Notes: generated by a model from the sequence alone, not told the origin. Positions 8,714-16,833 are shown, counted from the first letter of the stretch. The stretch is DNA of 64,000 nt from Sinohyriopsis cumingii (GCA_028554795.2 CM068839.1:38035006-38099005), one strand, 5' to 3'. A program made the numbers and translations.

Positions 8714-9094
8714 ATGAATATCGAAGACATCAATAATATATTAACTGAGATTTCAAAATTAAAAAATCAAGGAATTGAATTATCTGATGGTCTCGACAGT
8801 GAAAAAATATTATCCGATTATGAGATTATTAACGAACAGTCGAAACGGGGGCGTTTTACCCTGGCCCGCGAGTATTTTTTTATAAAACGATTACAACATA
8901 CGATTAATGAGAACCTGTACCACAATGACGCAAATGCATTCATTGGACTATTTACTGCCGTTGAAATAATACGAAAAAAACTCGGACGTGTTTATGAACG
9001 ACGCCGGGAGATTTCTAGTAAGATCAAAAACATTAGAAGGATTATAGACGAAAACTCCGTGGAGCTCCCGATGGTACACTCGGTGGAAAATTAG
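8714..9094 (+). CDS. Small helical protein, first gene of virion cassette, unknown function
   Basis: The 126-aa product looks wholly helical and charged. Its homologue in block 2 (38390-38764) is collinear, with matching segments such as the N-terminal M-N-x-E-x-I-N, ELxxEKIxSDxE, and GRxxL-A-x-x-x-F-IKR-x-Q. That conservation fixes the start at 8714, not at the upstream alternatives. The C-terminus ends in PMVHSVEN, whose DNA copies the start of the neighbouring 313-aa gene as seen in block 2. The role is unknown. Confidence 0.75.
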   Translation: MNIEDINNILTEISKLKNQGIELSDGLDSEKILSDYEIINEQSKRGRFTLAREYFFIKRLQHTINENLYHNDANAFIGLFTAVEIIRKKLGRVYERRREISSKIKNIRRIIDENSVELPMVHSVEN

Positions 9095-9098
9095 AAAA
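9089..9098 (+). promoter_or_regulatory. AATTAGAAAA motif before the 313-aa gene
   Basis: It starts 30 bp before ATG 9119, contains the TAG stop of the 126-aa gene, and TTTACAATA precedes the ATG. Confidence 0.55.
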
Positions 9099-9118
9099 TT
9101 GCGGATCAATTTACAATA

Positions 9119-10060
9119 ATGGTAGGTGAATCACTTACTACTCGGCTAGCCAGAGAGCGGCTAGCAGCGCTTAAAAAGTTTATACCGTTACGAGACAGGG
9201 TGAGAGAGAAACTTCAAACGCGACAACAAATGCAAACCGATTTTACTGTTGGAAGCGAACAACTCTTTGCCCCGGTAACTAAAGCGACTAAGGATGTTAC
9301 AGCGGCAACTGTACCCGTTCTTGGTGCGCTTGAAAAGATAGCGGCAGAGACAAAACAAACAAAAAGGTCTTTAGAAACACTCCCTGCAAAAATAGCGGCT
9401 GCTACAACACGGAGGCCACCACCACTCGCTATAACCGAACCACAAGAACCTTATGTTACAATGGCCGACGAGGAAGAATTAGGTGCTACTGCGAAAGAAC
9501 CAGAAGAAGAAATACCCGAAGAAACACCCGAAGAAACATCGAAAGAAAAAAAGAAAGAGGGAAATATACCCCGTAATGTTCTTAAAAAGTCCGCAATAGA
9601 TCAAATTAGAGACATCGACGACGATGAAGAATTAGTTAATTTTGTTGCTACAACATCAACTAAGAGCATTCGAGATGAGTATATCAATGAAGGTTACAAG
9701 AAAAAAATAACCTCGACGGAGAACTGGGCAAGAATAGTGTATTTAGCGAGTAAACATAGAGAAGCATTACCACATCGTGGTGATCCCGATTACGATAAAT
9801 TCCTCGAGAAAGTTAAGAGTAGAACACCAAAAAAAGGAAAAGGATACCCTGTTGGTAAAGAATCCTACGGCGTTACCTGCCCTAATAGTGTTCTCAGTGA
9901 TATATCACGGCTGGAAGTACTAATTGGAGGAAAACGAGCCGGAAATAACTCTACGGAAATAATCAATGAGGCCGCTGATATTTGCAAGCGGTTATTTGCA
10001 GGCGGTATTATGGACATTAATGCATATCGAACGCTCATAGACGAACTCGTGGATGATTAA
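9119..10060 (+). CDS. 313-aa virion-cassette protein, unknown function
   Basis: A basic, helical N-terminus (TTRLARERLAALKKF) is followed by an Ala/Thr-rich middle and an acidic Glu/Pro linker (about residues 112-146). A conserved C-terminal domain follows (DISRLEVLIGGK, EIINEAADICKRLF, LIDELVDD). The block 2 counterpart (45357-46284) keeps the two ends best. The modular N-end, flexible acidic linker and helical C-end would suit a scaffold or core protein, but no family is recognised. Confidence 0.72.
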   Translation: MVGESLTTRLARERLAALKKFIPLRDRVREKLQTRQQMQTDFTVGSEQLFAPVTKATKDVTAATVPVLGALEKIAAETKQTKRSLETLPAKIAAATTRRPPPLAITEPQEPYVTMADEEELGATAKEPEEEIPEETPEETSKEKKKEGNIPRNVLKKSAIDQIRDIDDDEELVNFVATTSTKSIRDEYINEGYKKKITSTENWARIVYLASKHREALPHRGDPDYDKFLEKVKSRTPKKGKGYPVGKESYGVTCPNSVLSDISRLEVLIGGKRAGNNSTEIINEAADICKRLFAGGIMDINAYRTLIDELVDD

Positions 10061-10068
10061 TTGGAAAA
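10059..10068 (+). promoter_or_regulatory. AATTGGAAAA motif before the minor virion gene
   Basis: It starts 28 bp before ATG 10087 and overlaps the TAA of the 313-aa gene; TTTTTAATAA follows. Confidence 0.5.
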
Positions 10069-10086
10069 CTGGTGTTTTTAATAAGG

Positions 10087-10566
10087 ATGATCATACACTA
10101 CAACCATGATAAACCAGTACTCGTCTACTTGGTAAACTCGCGATTGCCTGTTTACCGCGCGTACTATGGAGATGGTCTCGGTAGCACCATTGCGGGGTTA
10201 TTTACAAGAATGGCTCCAAAAGTAGCGCCGTTAGCCAAACAATTAGGAATGAAGGCTATTGATGTTATTCGTGATAAGGGTATTAGTGCCATTGGAGATG
10301 TTGCCGGAAGGGCGTTTTCAGCCGCGCGGGACAAACTAATGTCATTGGTGAAATTCAGGAGAAAAAAACAGAAACCACCGGTAATGCCATCAACGACAGT
10401 GATGCCTGCAAATGTCAGTAAAGTAATAAATAACGCCGTGGAAGAAAAATTAGAGTCGTTGGCGACGACTTCGCCATCCGCCGATGCGGCAACCAACGCG
10501 CTCATGAACGCGATAGCGGGGAGTGGTTTAAATTCAAAGAATTTACGACGAAAAAATCGCAATTGA
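10087..10566 (+). CDS. Minor virion protein with GDGLG motif (pVI-like candidate)
   Basis: The product is 159 aa. The block 2 homologue (44878-45336) starts at the same Met and shares NSRLPxxRAxYGDGLG, a following hydrophobic/amphipathic stretch (AGLFTRMAPKVAPLAKQL) and a C-terminal KVINxAVxxKL helix. The central region is basic and proline-bearing (RRKKQKPP). Amphipathic, basic minor capsid proteins of this size occur in adenovirus-related lineages (pVI/pX types), so a capsid cement or membrane-active role is plausible. Start 10087 is preferred over a GTG at 10072. Confidence 0.68.
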   Translation: MIIHYNHDKPVLVYLVNSRLPVYRAYYGDGLGSTIAGLFTRMAPKVAPLAKQLGMKAIDVIRDKGISAIGDVAGRAFSAARDKLMSLVKFRRKKQKPPVMPSTTVMPANVSKVINNAVEEKLESLATTSPSADAATNALMNAIAGSGLNSKNLRRKNRN

Positions 10567-10570
10567 AAAC
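10561..10570 (+). promoter_or_regulatory. AATTGAAAAC motif before the capsid gene
   Basis: It starts 31 bp before the conserved capsid ATG at 10592 and contains the TGA of the previous gene. Confidence 0.55.
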
Positions 10571-10591
10571 ATCAACATGATAAATAATAGA

Positions 10592-12016
10592 ATGTTTGCG
10601 CGTACCGCTGATCCCGCGTTTGATATGGACGCCCCAGTACGCAGGGATGATTCTGTCCGTGATTATCAATATTATTCTTATTATGCAGCGCAACCTGACC
10701 TACGATCGCGAATTGAACTTCAAGTCCAAGATACCAGTAAATATTTTTTGCCGTGTGAAGCGTTTATCGAAATCGAGGGAGAACTCGTGACAAATGCCGC
10801 CGATAATGCACCATACGCAGATGACCATCGTGTTCGAGTTGGCTTCGTCAACAACGGTATCATGGCGTTATTTGAGAGCGCCAGATATCTTATTGACGGG
10901 CGAGAAATTGAATCAATAGAACGCGAGGTTGATGTTGCAACAACGATAATTGGGTTGGCGAGATACTCGGATGATTATACAAGATCGGCGGGCCCATCTA
11001 TGATGTTTTCGAAGGACACCACCAATAACGCTGACCATCTTCAGTACGTTAACGTGCTGACACCACGAAATACCGCAGCTGACCAGGATGAAGCAGCTAA
11101 CCCAGACCGCAGAGCAAAACCAGGTGACAATTTCACTGTTATAAAAAGCACCAACAATGATTTCAATCTAGGATTCGCAACACGAGTAGGAATGTTGCAA
11201 GGACCACGCCGAAAGTTTTCATGCGCGATTCCACTCCATCACATATTTGGATTCTGCAGAAATGTCAGAAAAGTTATCTATGGGGCTAAGCATACAATCG
11301 CGCTGACGCGAAGGGGCGATGATAACAATGCAATATGGCGTGCTGCTGGTGTCGCCGCCGGTAAAGTCATTTTAACTAAAATGGCATTGTGGATGCCGGT
11401 GCTGACTCCATCAGTTACCACGGAAGCACGATTGTTAGCATTTATGGAACAGGGAGGGAAATCGCTGTTGAGTTGGCTAGCGGTAACAACTGATGCTAAA
11501 GAGGATAACGTCGCCGATACGTTTACATGGCACCTGGCGTCAAAACAGGGTGTTTCAGCCCCGCGTCATATATTCATAGCGCTGCAGAATAGGGAACGAT
11601 TGGGCAGTCAAGAACGCAGCCATATGATATTTGATCGATTAGGAGTCATGGAGGTTTCGCTGAGAATAAACGGGCAACAGGAACCATCCGAGGATATACA
11701 GCTTAATTACGGCGACAACCATATCGCACGTGTGTATCATCGATTGCTGTCGTATATGGGTCGTGATCAAAACGTCGACACTGGTTTGCAAATATCACAA
11801 CTTGATTTTAAAAACCTGTATCCGATTTATTATTTTTCGCTGGAACATCTTGATTTAACGAGACAATCCGTCGTTGATATACACTTCCGAGCTCGTATAG
11901 CCCCGGGTGGTGTTAATTATAGAGCGGTTGCTGTCATTCTCAGCGATAAATCAATGCTGTTGGAAGGCGTTGGTGGACGAATGAGAATCGTTGATGCACC
12001 AGTGGAAAACATGTAA
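10592..12016 (+). CDS. Candidate major capsid protein (double jelly-roll type)
   Basis: This 474-aa, beta-rich protein is the longest conserved virion gene apart from the repetitive fibre. Conserved blocks shared with block 2 (43422-44845) include MFxxxxDPAFxxD at the start, YFLPxEAFIEIEGELV, VGFVNNGIMALF, FGFCRNVRKVI.GAKHT and a C-terminal VVDIHFRAR segment. Size, position before the core protein and protease, and two apparent beta domains fit a Polinton/adintovirus hexon-like MCP; this is inference without a structure. The start at 10592 (Met6 of the longer frame) is chosen because block 2 begins there and the upstream motif spacing fits. Confidence 0.65.
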   Translation: MFARTADPAFDMDAPVRRDDSVRDYQYYSYYAAQPDLRSRIELQVQDTSKYFLPCEAFIEIEGELVTNAADNAPYADDHRVRVGFVNNGIMALFESARYLIDGREIESIEREVDVATTIIGLARYSDDYTRSAGPSMMFSKDTTNNADHLQYVNVLTPRNTAADQDEAANPDRRAKPGDNFTVIKSTNNDFNLGFATRVGMLQGPRRKFSCAIPLHHIFGFCRNVRKVIYGAKHTIALTRRGDDNNAIWRAAGVAAGKVILTKMALWMPVLTPSVTTEARLLAFMEQGGKSLLSWLAVTTDAKEDNVADTFTWHLASKQGVSAPRHIFIALQNRERLGSQERSHMIFDRLGVMEVSLRINGQQEPSEDIQLNYGDNHIARVYHRLLSYMGRDQNVDTGLQISQLDFKNLYPIYYFSLEHLDLTRQSVVDIHFRARIAPGGVNYRAVAVILSDKSMLLEGVGGRMRIVDAPVENM

Positions 12017-12024
12017 TTGAAAAC
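12015..12024 (+). promoter_or_regulatory. AATTGAAAAC motif before the core-like gene
   Basis: It starts 30 bp before ATG 12045, with the capsid stop TAA overlapping its first bases; TTTACAATAAA abuts the ATG. Confidence 0.55.
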
Positions 12025-12044
12025 ACAAACGCGTTTACAATAAA

Positions 12045-12521
12045 ATGTCGTATAGTGTCGTCAGTGTAGAGTTGACTGATGGTCAAGTCAAGAAATTACG
12101 ATCAAAGTCGGCTAAACAATGCGGAACCACAATAACGCTGAAGCCGTCACAGATGGCGGGTGGTAATCATAAGATATCGTTGACGGCGCGTCAAATAAAA
12201 CATTTCAATGATGCGATGAAGAATAAAAAGGGTGTTCAAATAGATTTTTCCGCCGCAGCAATTAAAAACATGGAAAAGACCGGTGGGATATTTCCGCTGT
12301 TAGCTGCGATTCCAGCGTTGATTGCCGCGGCCGCACCAGCAGTGGCTAAGGCGGCGGCGTTGGGGGCCGTTGGTACCGCGGCGGGAATGGCATTAAAGAA
12401 GGCAACCGGGAAAGGCTACAAAAAAAAACGACCCGTGGCCGGAAAGGGTCTAAGACTACCGGGAACCCCGTATTCATGGTATTCGGGAAAGGGTCTAAGA
12501 CTACCGGGAACCGTTTATTGA
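12045..12521 (+). CDS. Membrane-active/core-like protein with hydrophobic helix
   Basis: The product is 158 aa. A basic beta-like N-terminal domain is followed by a strongly hydrophobic Ala/Ile stretch (about residues 80-122, GGIFPLLAAIPALIAAAAP onward) and a Lys/Arg-rich tail. The tail contains two 15-residue repeats (GKGLRLPGT), from a 45-bp tandem duplication at 12441-12530. The plan resembles the melittin-like or core (pX/mu) proteins proposed for adintoviruses. Block 2 holds a homologue (42975-43373) with the same hydrophobic block. Its last 46 bp overlap the protease gene in another frame. Confidence 0.7.
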   Translation: MSYSVVSVELTDGQVKKLRSKSAKQCGTTITLKPSQMAGGNHKISLTARQIKHFNDAMKNKKGVQIDFSAAAIKNMEKTGGIFPLLAAIPALIAAAAPAVAKAAALGAVGTAAGMALKKATGKGYKKKRPVAGKGLRLPGTPYSWYSGKGLRLPGTVY

Positions 12522-12988
12522 CTCGGGAGTCAATGACTCCTGAGTCTATGACTCCAATGTCTAATTTTGATTTAATAGACGCCGCAAACGCGCTAGCGAT
12601 AAAAAACTTCAGAGGTGTTTTTATGAGGGATCAATTACCGGCGGCACCAAGGAATATTGAAACCGGCATAATTAACCTCGATGGGTCCTCCGGAGCGGGG
12701 ACTCATTGGGTTGCATACGCGATCGATCCGCGTGCGATCGTCTATTTTGATTCATACGGGTTAGCTCCGCCGAAAGAGTTCATGCGGTATATCCGGGCGT
12801 GTTCAGCCCCGGCGTGTTCAGCCCGGGTTTTTTATTCCACGCTGCCAACACAGCAGTTAAGTGACCCACCGATATGCGGCCGTGAGGTATTGAACGTACT
12901 CGCGGCGATTTCATCATCGCGAAAACCACCTCATGTGGTTGTAAACGAATACACTAGTGGGGTCGTAGAGGCCCGGCGGGTTAATTAG
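12476..12988 (+). CDS. Adenain-like cysteine protease
   Basis: The 170-aa protein belongs to the C5/Ulp1-type protease family, which matures virion proteins. Proposed catalytic residues are H77 (GTHWVAYA), D92 (YFDSYG) and C134 (PPICGREVLNVL); Gln126-127 lie where the oxyanion Gln is expected. Its ATG is placed identically in block 2, inside the SWY codons of the upstream gene, so the overlap is conserved. The upstream gene is in another frame, so reinitiation, leaky scanning or its own promoter is required. A 15-bp tandem duplication (ACSAP, 12797-12828) is absent from block 2. This gene identifies the element as adenovirus/Polinton lineage. Confidence 0.87.
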   Translation: MVFGKGSKTTGNRLLTRESMTPESMTPMSNFDLIDAANALAIKNFRGVFMRDQLPAAPRNIETGIINLDGSSGAGTHWVAYAIDPRAIVYFDSYGLAPPKEFMRYIRACSAPACSARVFYSTLPTQQLSDPPICGREVLNVLAAISSSRKPPHVVVNEYTSGVVEARRVN

Positions 12989-12992
12989 AAAC
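12983..12992 (+). promoter_or_regulatory. AATTAGAAAC motif before the fibre gene
   Basis: It starts 32 bp before ATG 13015 and contains the protease TAG; TTTCTACAATAA follows. Confidence 0.5.
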
Positions 12993-13014
12993 ATCGTTTT
13001 TTTCTACAATAACG

Positions 13015-14694
13015 ATGATTGATATTTGGGGACGACCGGTTTCGGCGCTGAAAGAATCCACGGAAACGGCCGCCGCCGACATAAAAAAACTAATTGAGGA
13101 TGAAATCGCTGATATGTTAAATTTAATCAGTGTTGACCCAGGCGAAATAGTTGTATTTCAAGACCGCCAGGGTAAATTGAAATCCGGTAATGTGTCACTG
13201 AATGATGTTTTAACACGACAGCGTGATGCCGCCGAGGACACTATCGCGTTATATACCGGCGACGGACGACTCAAACCGGGTGAACATATATCGGCGGTAA
13301 CATTAGTCAAAGACGGTTTTATAAGGTTGGATAGATCGGTGACCGAACTTGACGCGCAGGTGAAAAAATCTGTCACCGAGGTGAAAAAATCTATCACCGA
13401 TATACAACTCACTACCGCTAGTTTTTTCGGGACCCCGGCGGTAACCGAACCAAATCTTGCAGCAATAATGGGTGCTATTTTGGATTTTGCAACGCTGTCG
13501 GGCCAATTTGTCTCGTTACGGAAAAATGTTAACAGGATCGATGACAACTTTGATAAATTCTTTGGTAAAAAAAATACCAGACCGGATGAGATTACAACAA
13601 CTATAAATGATATCACTGCGTATGGACAGGAAATAAAAACAATCAAACTTGATGTTGCAGAGAACAGAAATGGTGTAGTAGTACATGAGCGGGAAATAGA
13701 AATAATCGGCGCTAATGTTGCAAGGATCATAAATAATGTAGACTCGCATGGACGGAAAATAGAAACAATCAAAACTGATGTTACAACGATCATAAATAAT
13801 ATGGACACGCATACACAAGAAATAGGAATAATCAAAACTGATATTGAAGCGAACAAAAAGAGTGTAGACGCGCATACACAGGAAATAGGAACAATCAAAA
13901 CTGATGTTGAAGCGAACAAAAAGGGTGTGGACGCGCATACACAGGAAATAGGAACAATCAAAACCGATATTGAAGCGAACAAAAAAAATGTAGACGCGTA
14001 TTGGCGGGGAATAGGATTAATCAAAACTGATGTTGCAGCGAACAAAAAAGGTATAGACGTACATACATATGAAATAGGAACAATCAAACTTGATGTTGCA
14101 GCGAACAAAAAAAGTATGACCGAGAATACACGGGAAATAGAAACAATCAAAACTAATGTTGCAACGAACAAGAATAATATAGACGCGAATTTGCGTAGAA
14201 TAGAAATAATCAAAACTGATGTTGAAGCGATTAAAGACGGACTACCGAGAATAACAGAGCAACTCGAAACTAATATTGAAGCGAACAAAAAAAATGTAGA
14301 CGCGTATGGAGGGGAAATAAAAACAATCAAAACTGATGTTGAAGCGATTAAGGACAAACTACCTAGAATGACAGAGCAACTCGAAAAAATGAAAACACCT
14401 CATGGGATCATCGGCAGTGGCGTATACACGGTTCAATACGGATCATTCGATTGGACTCCTACGCGTAATGCAATAGATGTCACCGCAATTGTTAAGGGCA
14501 TTTATCGATTGACATTGATTTCGGCGATGCAGTTCAGTATATCATCGCCGAGTTCATCCGGGTTTAACAATACAATATCAACAATCATCGACAAGGATAC
14601 AATCGAACGGTTTATAATTAAAGCCGTTGATAGCAGTCTATTTAGGGCAAACATCACATGGTATGTGGAATTTGTAGCGAATCTAAGTAATTAA
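13015..14694 (+). CDS. Fibre-like protein with 21-residue coiled-coil repeats
   Basis: The protein is 559 aa. The N-terminal 170 residues (IDIWGRPVS, ISVDPGEIVVFQDRQGKL) are conserved with block 2 and should anchor to the capsid. Residues about 200-460 are repeats of a 21-residue unit (TQEIGTIKTDVEANKKGVDAH type), exactly three heptads, predicting a long trimeric coiled coil. The last 95 residues form a beta-rich head, also matched in block 2 (IVKGIYRLTLISA). The anchor-shaft-head order is that of adenovirus or phage fibres, so receptor binding is the likely role. The long minus-strand frame inside it is a shadow of the repeat. Confidence 0.72.
   Translation: MIDIWGRPVSALKESTETAAADIKKLIEDEIADMLNLISVDPGEIVVFQDRQGKLKSGNVSLNDVLTRQRDAAEDTIALYTGDGRLKPGEHISAVTLVKDGFIRLDRSVTELDAQVKKSVTEVKKSITDIQLTTASFFGTPAVTEPNLAAIMGAILDFATLSGQFVSLRKNVNRIDDNFDKFFGKKNTRPDEITTTINDITAYGQEIKTIKLDVAENRNGVVVHEREIEIIGANVARIINNVDSHGRKIETIKTDVTTIINNMDTHTQEIGIIKTDIEANKKSVDAHTQEIGTIKTDVEANKKGVDAHTQEIGTIKTDIEANKKNVDAYWRGIGLIKTDVAANKKGIDVHTYEIGTIKLDVAANKKSMTENTREIETIKTNVATNKNNIDANLRRIEIIKTDVEAIKDGLPRITEQLETNIEANKKNVDAYGGEIKTIKTDVEAIKDKLPRMTEQLEKMKTPHGIIGSGVYTVQYGSFDWTPTRNAIDVTAIVKGIYRLTLISAMQFSISSPSSSGFNNTISTIIDKDTIERFIIKAVDSSLFRANITWYVEFVANLSN
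13620..14390 (+). repeat. 63-bp repeats coding the fibre shaft
   Basis: About eleven diverged in-frame copies of a 63-bp unit (aaataggaacaatcaaaact core) are present. Units near 13830-13990 are nearly identical, which suggests recent expansion. Confidence 0.8.
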
Positions 14695-14698
14695 AAAC
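14689..14698 (+). promoter_or_regulatory. AATTAAAAAC motif before the membrane-protein gene
   Basis: It starts 31 bp before ATG 14720 and overlaps the fibre TAA; TTTTAAAATAAAA follows. Confidence 0.5.
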
Positions 14699-14719
14699 AC
14701 TAGCTCTTTTAAAATAAAA

Positions 14720-15256
14720 ATGACCACCAAGGAAATTGAATCAGAGGTATCACCGACGTCACATCAATATCGATTCGATACCGCAAAAGAATTCTCCGCG
14801 AACTTGAAAACGCTTTCCGAACAATACCGTGTAAAAATAAAAAAATACCGTCGTAAAATAACCACCATCGACGCGGTCGTGTACTCGGTGTCGGGTATAG
14901 TAGCTGGCGCCGGTGTTATTTTATCCACGGTGACCACGATAACCCCGATCGCTGTTCCAATCGCTGTCTCCGCAATGACAACAGTTGCTGGAGTTGCCAA
15001 CGCAATCACTAGGAAGATATCATCGTGTTTTCAGAAAAAACTCAACGAGTATACAGTAAAACATCAAATAGTATCCGACGCATACTCGAAATTATCCGGG
15101 TTGATCTCGTTATCGATTGATAATTTGTTCGTATCCGATGTTGAATTCTCCACGATGGTCCAGTTGTATAGCTCCGCGATGTCAAAAATCGAGGATTTTC
15201 AACTGGAAGCCGAAACCACCTGGTTGTTGAAATTAGACACTAAAGACAACAAATAA
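14720..15256 (+). CDS. Two-helix membrane protein, unknown function
   Basis: The product is 178 aa. A basic segment (KIKKYRRK, about residue 40) precedes two hydrophobic stretches (about residues 50-72 and 75-95, rich in Val/Ala/Thr). A cytosolic-looking helical tail follows. Block 2 keeps the same plan (40960-41459, frameshifted). A virion membrane or host-membrane-perturbing protein is plausible; no family is recognised. It is separated from the penton-like gene by only 5 bp. Confidence 0.7.
   Translation: MTTKEIESEVSPTSHQYRFDTAKEFSANLKTLSEQYRVKIKKYRRKITTIDAVVYSVSGIVAGAGVILSTVTTITPIAVPIAVSAMTTVAGVANAITRKISSCFQKKLNEYTVKHQIVSDAYSKLSGLISLSIDNLFVSDVEFSTMVQLYSSAMSKIEDFQLEAETTWLLKLDTKDNK
15231..15240 (+). 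promoter_or_regulatory. AATTAGACAC motif before the penton-like gene
   Basis: It lies inside the coding end of the membrane-protein gene, 31 bp before ATG 15262, keeping the standard spacing although there is no intergenic room. Confidence 0.45.
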
Positions 15257-15261
15257 TAATA

Positions 15262-16584
15262 ATGTCGCTGAACCCCGAAGGGTTTCAATTACTTCAGCGG
15301 ATCGCGGAGAACACCACTCCGGTACAAACAAATATGATATCAATAACGTCAACGAAACCCGAATTCAGTGTGAACTTCCCATCACCGGTTCCAGTAAAGG
15401 AAATAGCGCTGGCAAAATTGCGAGTATATCACAGTTGGCCTAATATCCGAGCGGACGCATTTAACGGACAACAACCTAATAACTCGCTGGTTTTTGCACG
15501 GACAAATAAACCCGATGGGACCCCAAACTGGGAGGAGGTTACAATACCAACTGGGTCATACCAAATAGAGCAAATCAATAAAGAATTTCAACGCAGGATA
15601 AAATCGATCACAGGAAAGGAATCAAAAATCGCTATTACGGTTCATGAACCGACGTTATCGTCGACGATTGAAATAAGCACACCGGGGTATATGGTTGATA
15701 TTTATAACAGTTCAATAAGAACCATACTAGGATGGCCTGAGAATCCACCTCATGAAAGTCCGCCGGAATCTTACACGAATGCGCGATCGTATCATGAGAT
15801 TAATCCCAGTTATCGAGATAATTTGTCTATTATGAAAAACACGTTATTACTCAGTCAGTTTGCATTTCAAAACAGGAATACCATGCAATGGTATTTTTTG
15901 TATGAGGACACTCCTGAATCACACGTCCAGCTCGCAGTTAGTTTAGATGATATCATTAATACGTTTGCTGAGATTAATCGTATTTGCCAATCACAACTAG
16001 AACAACTACGGAAAACAAAAGCACAAAAACACATCGAGGTGTTAAATCAACTTATATCAGACATGGAATATATTAATAAACGAATCGTCGGGATAATATC
16101 TGCTAACAGCGATGATAATAAGCAAAAATTCCTAACCGAGTATAATATCACAGAAGCCGATTTACCCGATTTTAGGTTTCCAGAATACAACGCGCCAGAA
16201 CTAAGAAAGTCTCTTAATGATTTTTTCGCCCCATCAACTATCCTCAGACACGATAACGGAGATGGTGGTAGGCATATTGCTCCATACAACGTAAATATCG
16301 CATCGGTGATAGCGATCAATCTAGTGTGTGATGTTATCGAAGGGAGTTATCAGGTGGATACCAAGCAATCAAATCAAGCTCAACAGGGGTATATCCTTTA
16401 TTCGTTTTCACCAACAGCCCCTCCGGGATTTTTAATCGTTGAGAGTCCGATTAATCCGGTCTATATGCGATGCCATGATCGGTTTTTAACGAGAATTAAT
16501 TTTAAACTCACCGATCAGTCAAATAACCTAATTGATCTACAGGAGGAGGAGTTAGTGATCACTCTGTTTGTAAGATCATTGTAA
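15262..16584 (+). CDS. Penton-like / minor capsid protein
   Basis: The protein is 440 aa. A conserved N-terminal block (MISITSTKPEFSVNF, VPVKEIALAKLRVYHSWPNI, IPTGSYQIEQIN) and a C-terminal block (INLVCDVIEGSYQV, PPGFLIVESPINPVYMRCH, RINFKLTDQSNNLIDL) flank a variable middle. Both blocks recur in block 2 (39512-40959). The two beta-rich blocks and partnership with a hexon-like capsid suggest the penton or a capsid-vertex protein, but I cannot exclude another spike-associated role. The stop lies within the right terminal repeat. Confidence 0.62.
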   Translation: MSLNPEGFQLLQRIAENTTPVQTNMISITSTKPEFSVNFPSPVPVKEIALAKLRVYHSWPNIRADAFNGQQPNNSLVFARTNKPDGTPNWEEVTIPTGSYQIEQINKEFQRRIKSITGKESKIAITVHEPTLSSTIEISTPGYMVDIYNSSIRTILGWPENPPHESPPESYTNARSYHEINPSYRDNLSIMKNTLLLSQFAFQNRNTMQWYFLYEDTPESHVQLAVSLDDIINTFAEINRICQSQLEQLRKTKAQKHIEVLNQLISDMEYINKRIVGIISANSDDNKQKFLTEYNITEADLPDFRFPEYNAPELRKSLNDFFAPSTILRHDNGDGGRHIAPYNVNIASVIAINLVCDVIEGSYQVDTKQSNQAQQGYILYSFSPTAPPGFLIVESPINPVYMRCHDRFLTRINFKLTDQSNNLIDLQEEELVITLFVRSL

Positions 16585-16833
16585 ATAACCACTTAGCAGC
16601 AGAGGGGGCGATGACATCGACGCGGTCGTCGATGTGCTTACCGGACGCTGACGACGCTGGGGATCGGCGCGCAGAAGGTGTTAATTAAACCAAATGACGA
16701 CGCGACGATCCCCCAACGACGTCGTCGTTTTTTTTTTACCAGGCGCTGACGACACTAGATCGTTGAGTGCAGAAAGTAATAATTAAGCAAAATAACGATT
16801 GGACAAAATGTCCGATTCGCCCCCTCTGCTGCT
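16576..16833 (-). repeat. Right terminal inverted repeat (258 bp)
   Basis: This is the partner of 1086-1343. Its inner boundary contains the last codons and stop of the penton-like gene. Inner (16597-16613) and outer (16817-16833) ends carry the 17-mer AGCAGCAGAGGGGGCGA in opposite senses. Confidence 0.92.

Larger units (their letters stand above)
1086..16833. mobile_element. Complete Polinton/adintovirus-like element (block 1)
   Basis: The element is 15,748 bp, bounded by 258-bp inverted repeats and a 5-bp duplication. It encodes the Polinton/adintovirus core set: packaging ATPase, integrase, PolB, adenain-like protease, and capsid and penton candidates. It also carries a PLA2-like domain and a fibre. 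Replication and mobility genes occupy 1357-7924; virion genes occupy 8714-16584, all on the plus strand. Only one apparent break is seen, between the zinc ribbon and the PLA2 domain. Near-identical terminal repeats and open frames argue for recent insertion. Assignment to a named family needs a PolB and capsid phylogeny; the PolB-helicase fusion is not the textbook Polinton polymerase. Confidence 0.9.

Noticed and set aside
13158..14357. 399-aa minus-strand frame opposite the fibre
   Set aside because: It mirrors the 63-bp repeats (SVLIVPISCVCAST units) and is a shadow of the repeat, with no motif of its own.
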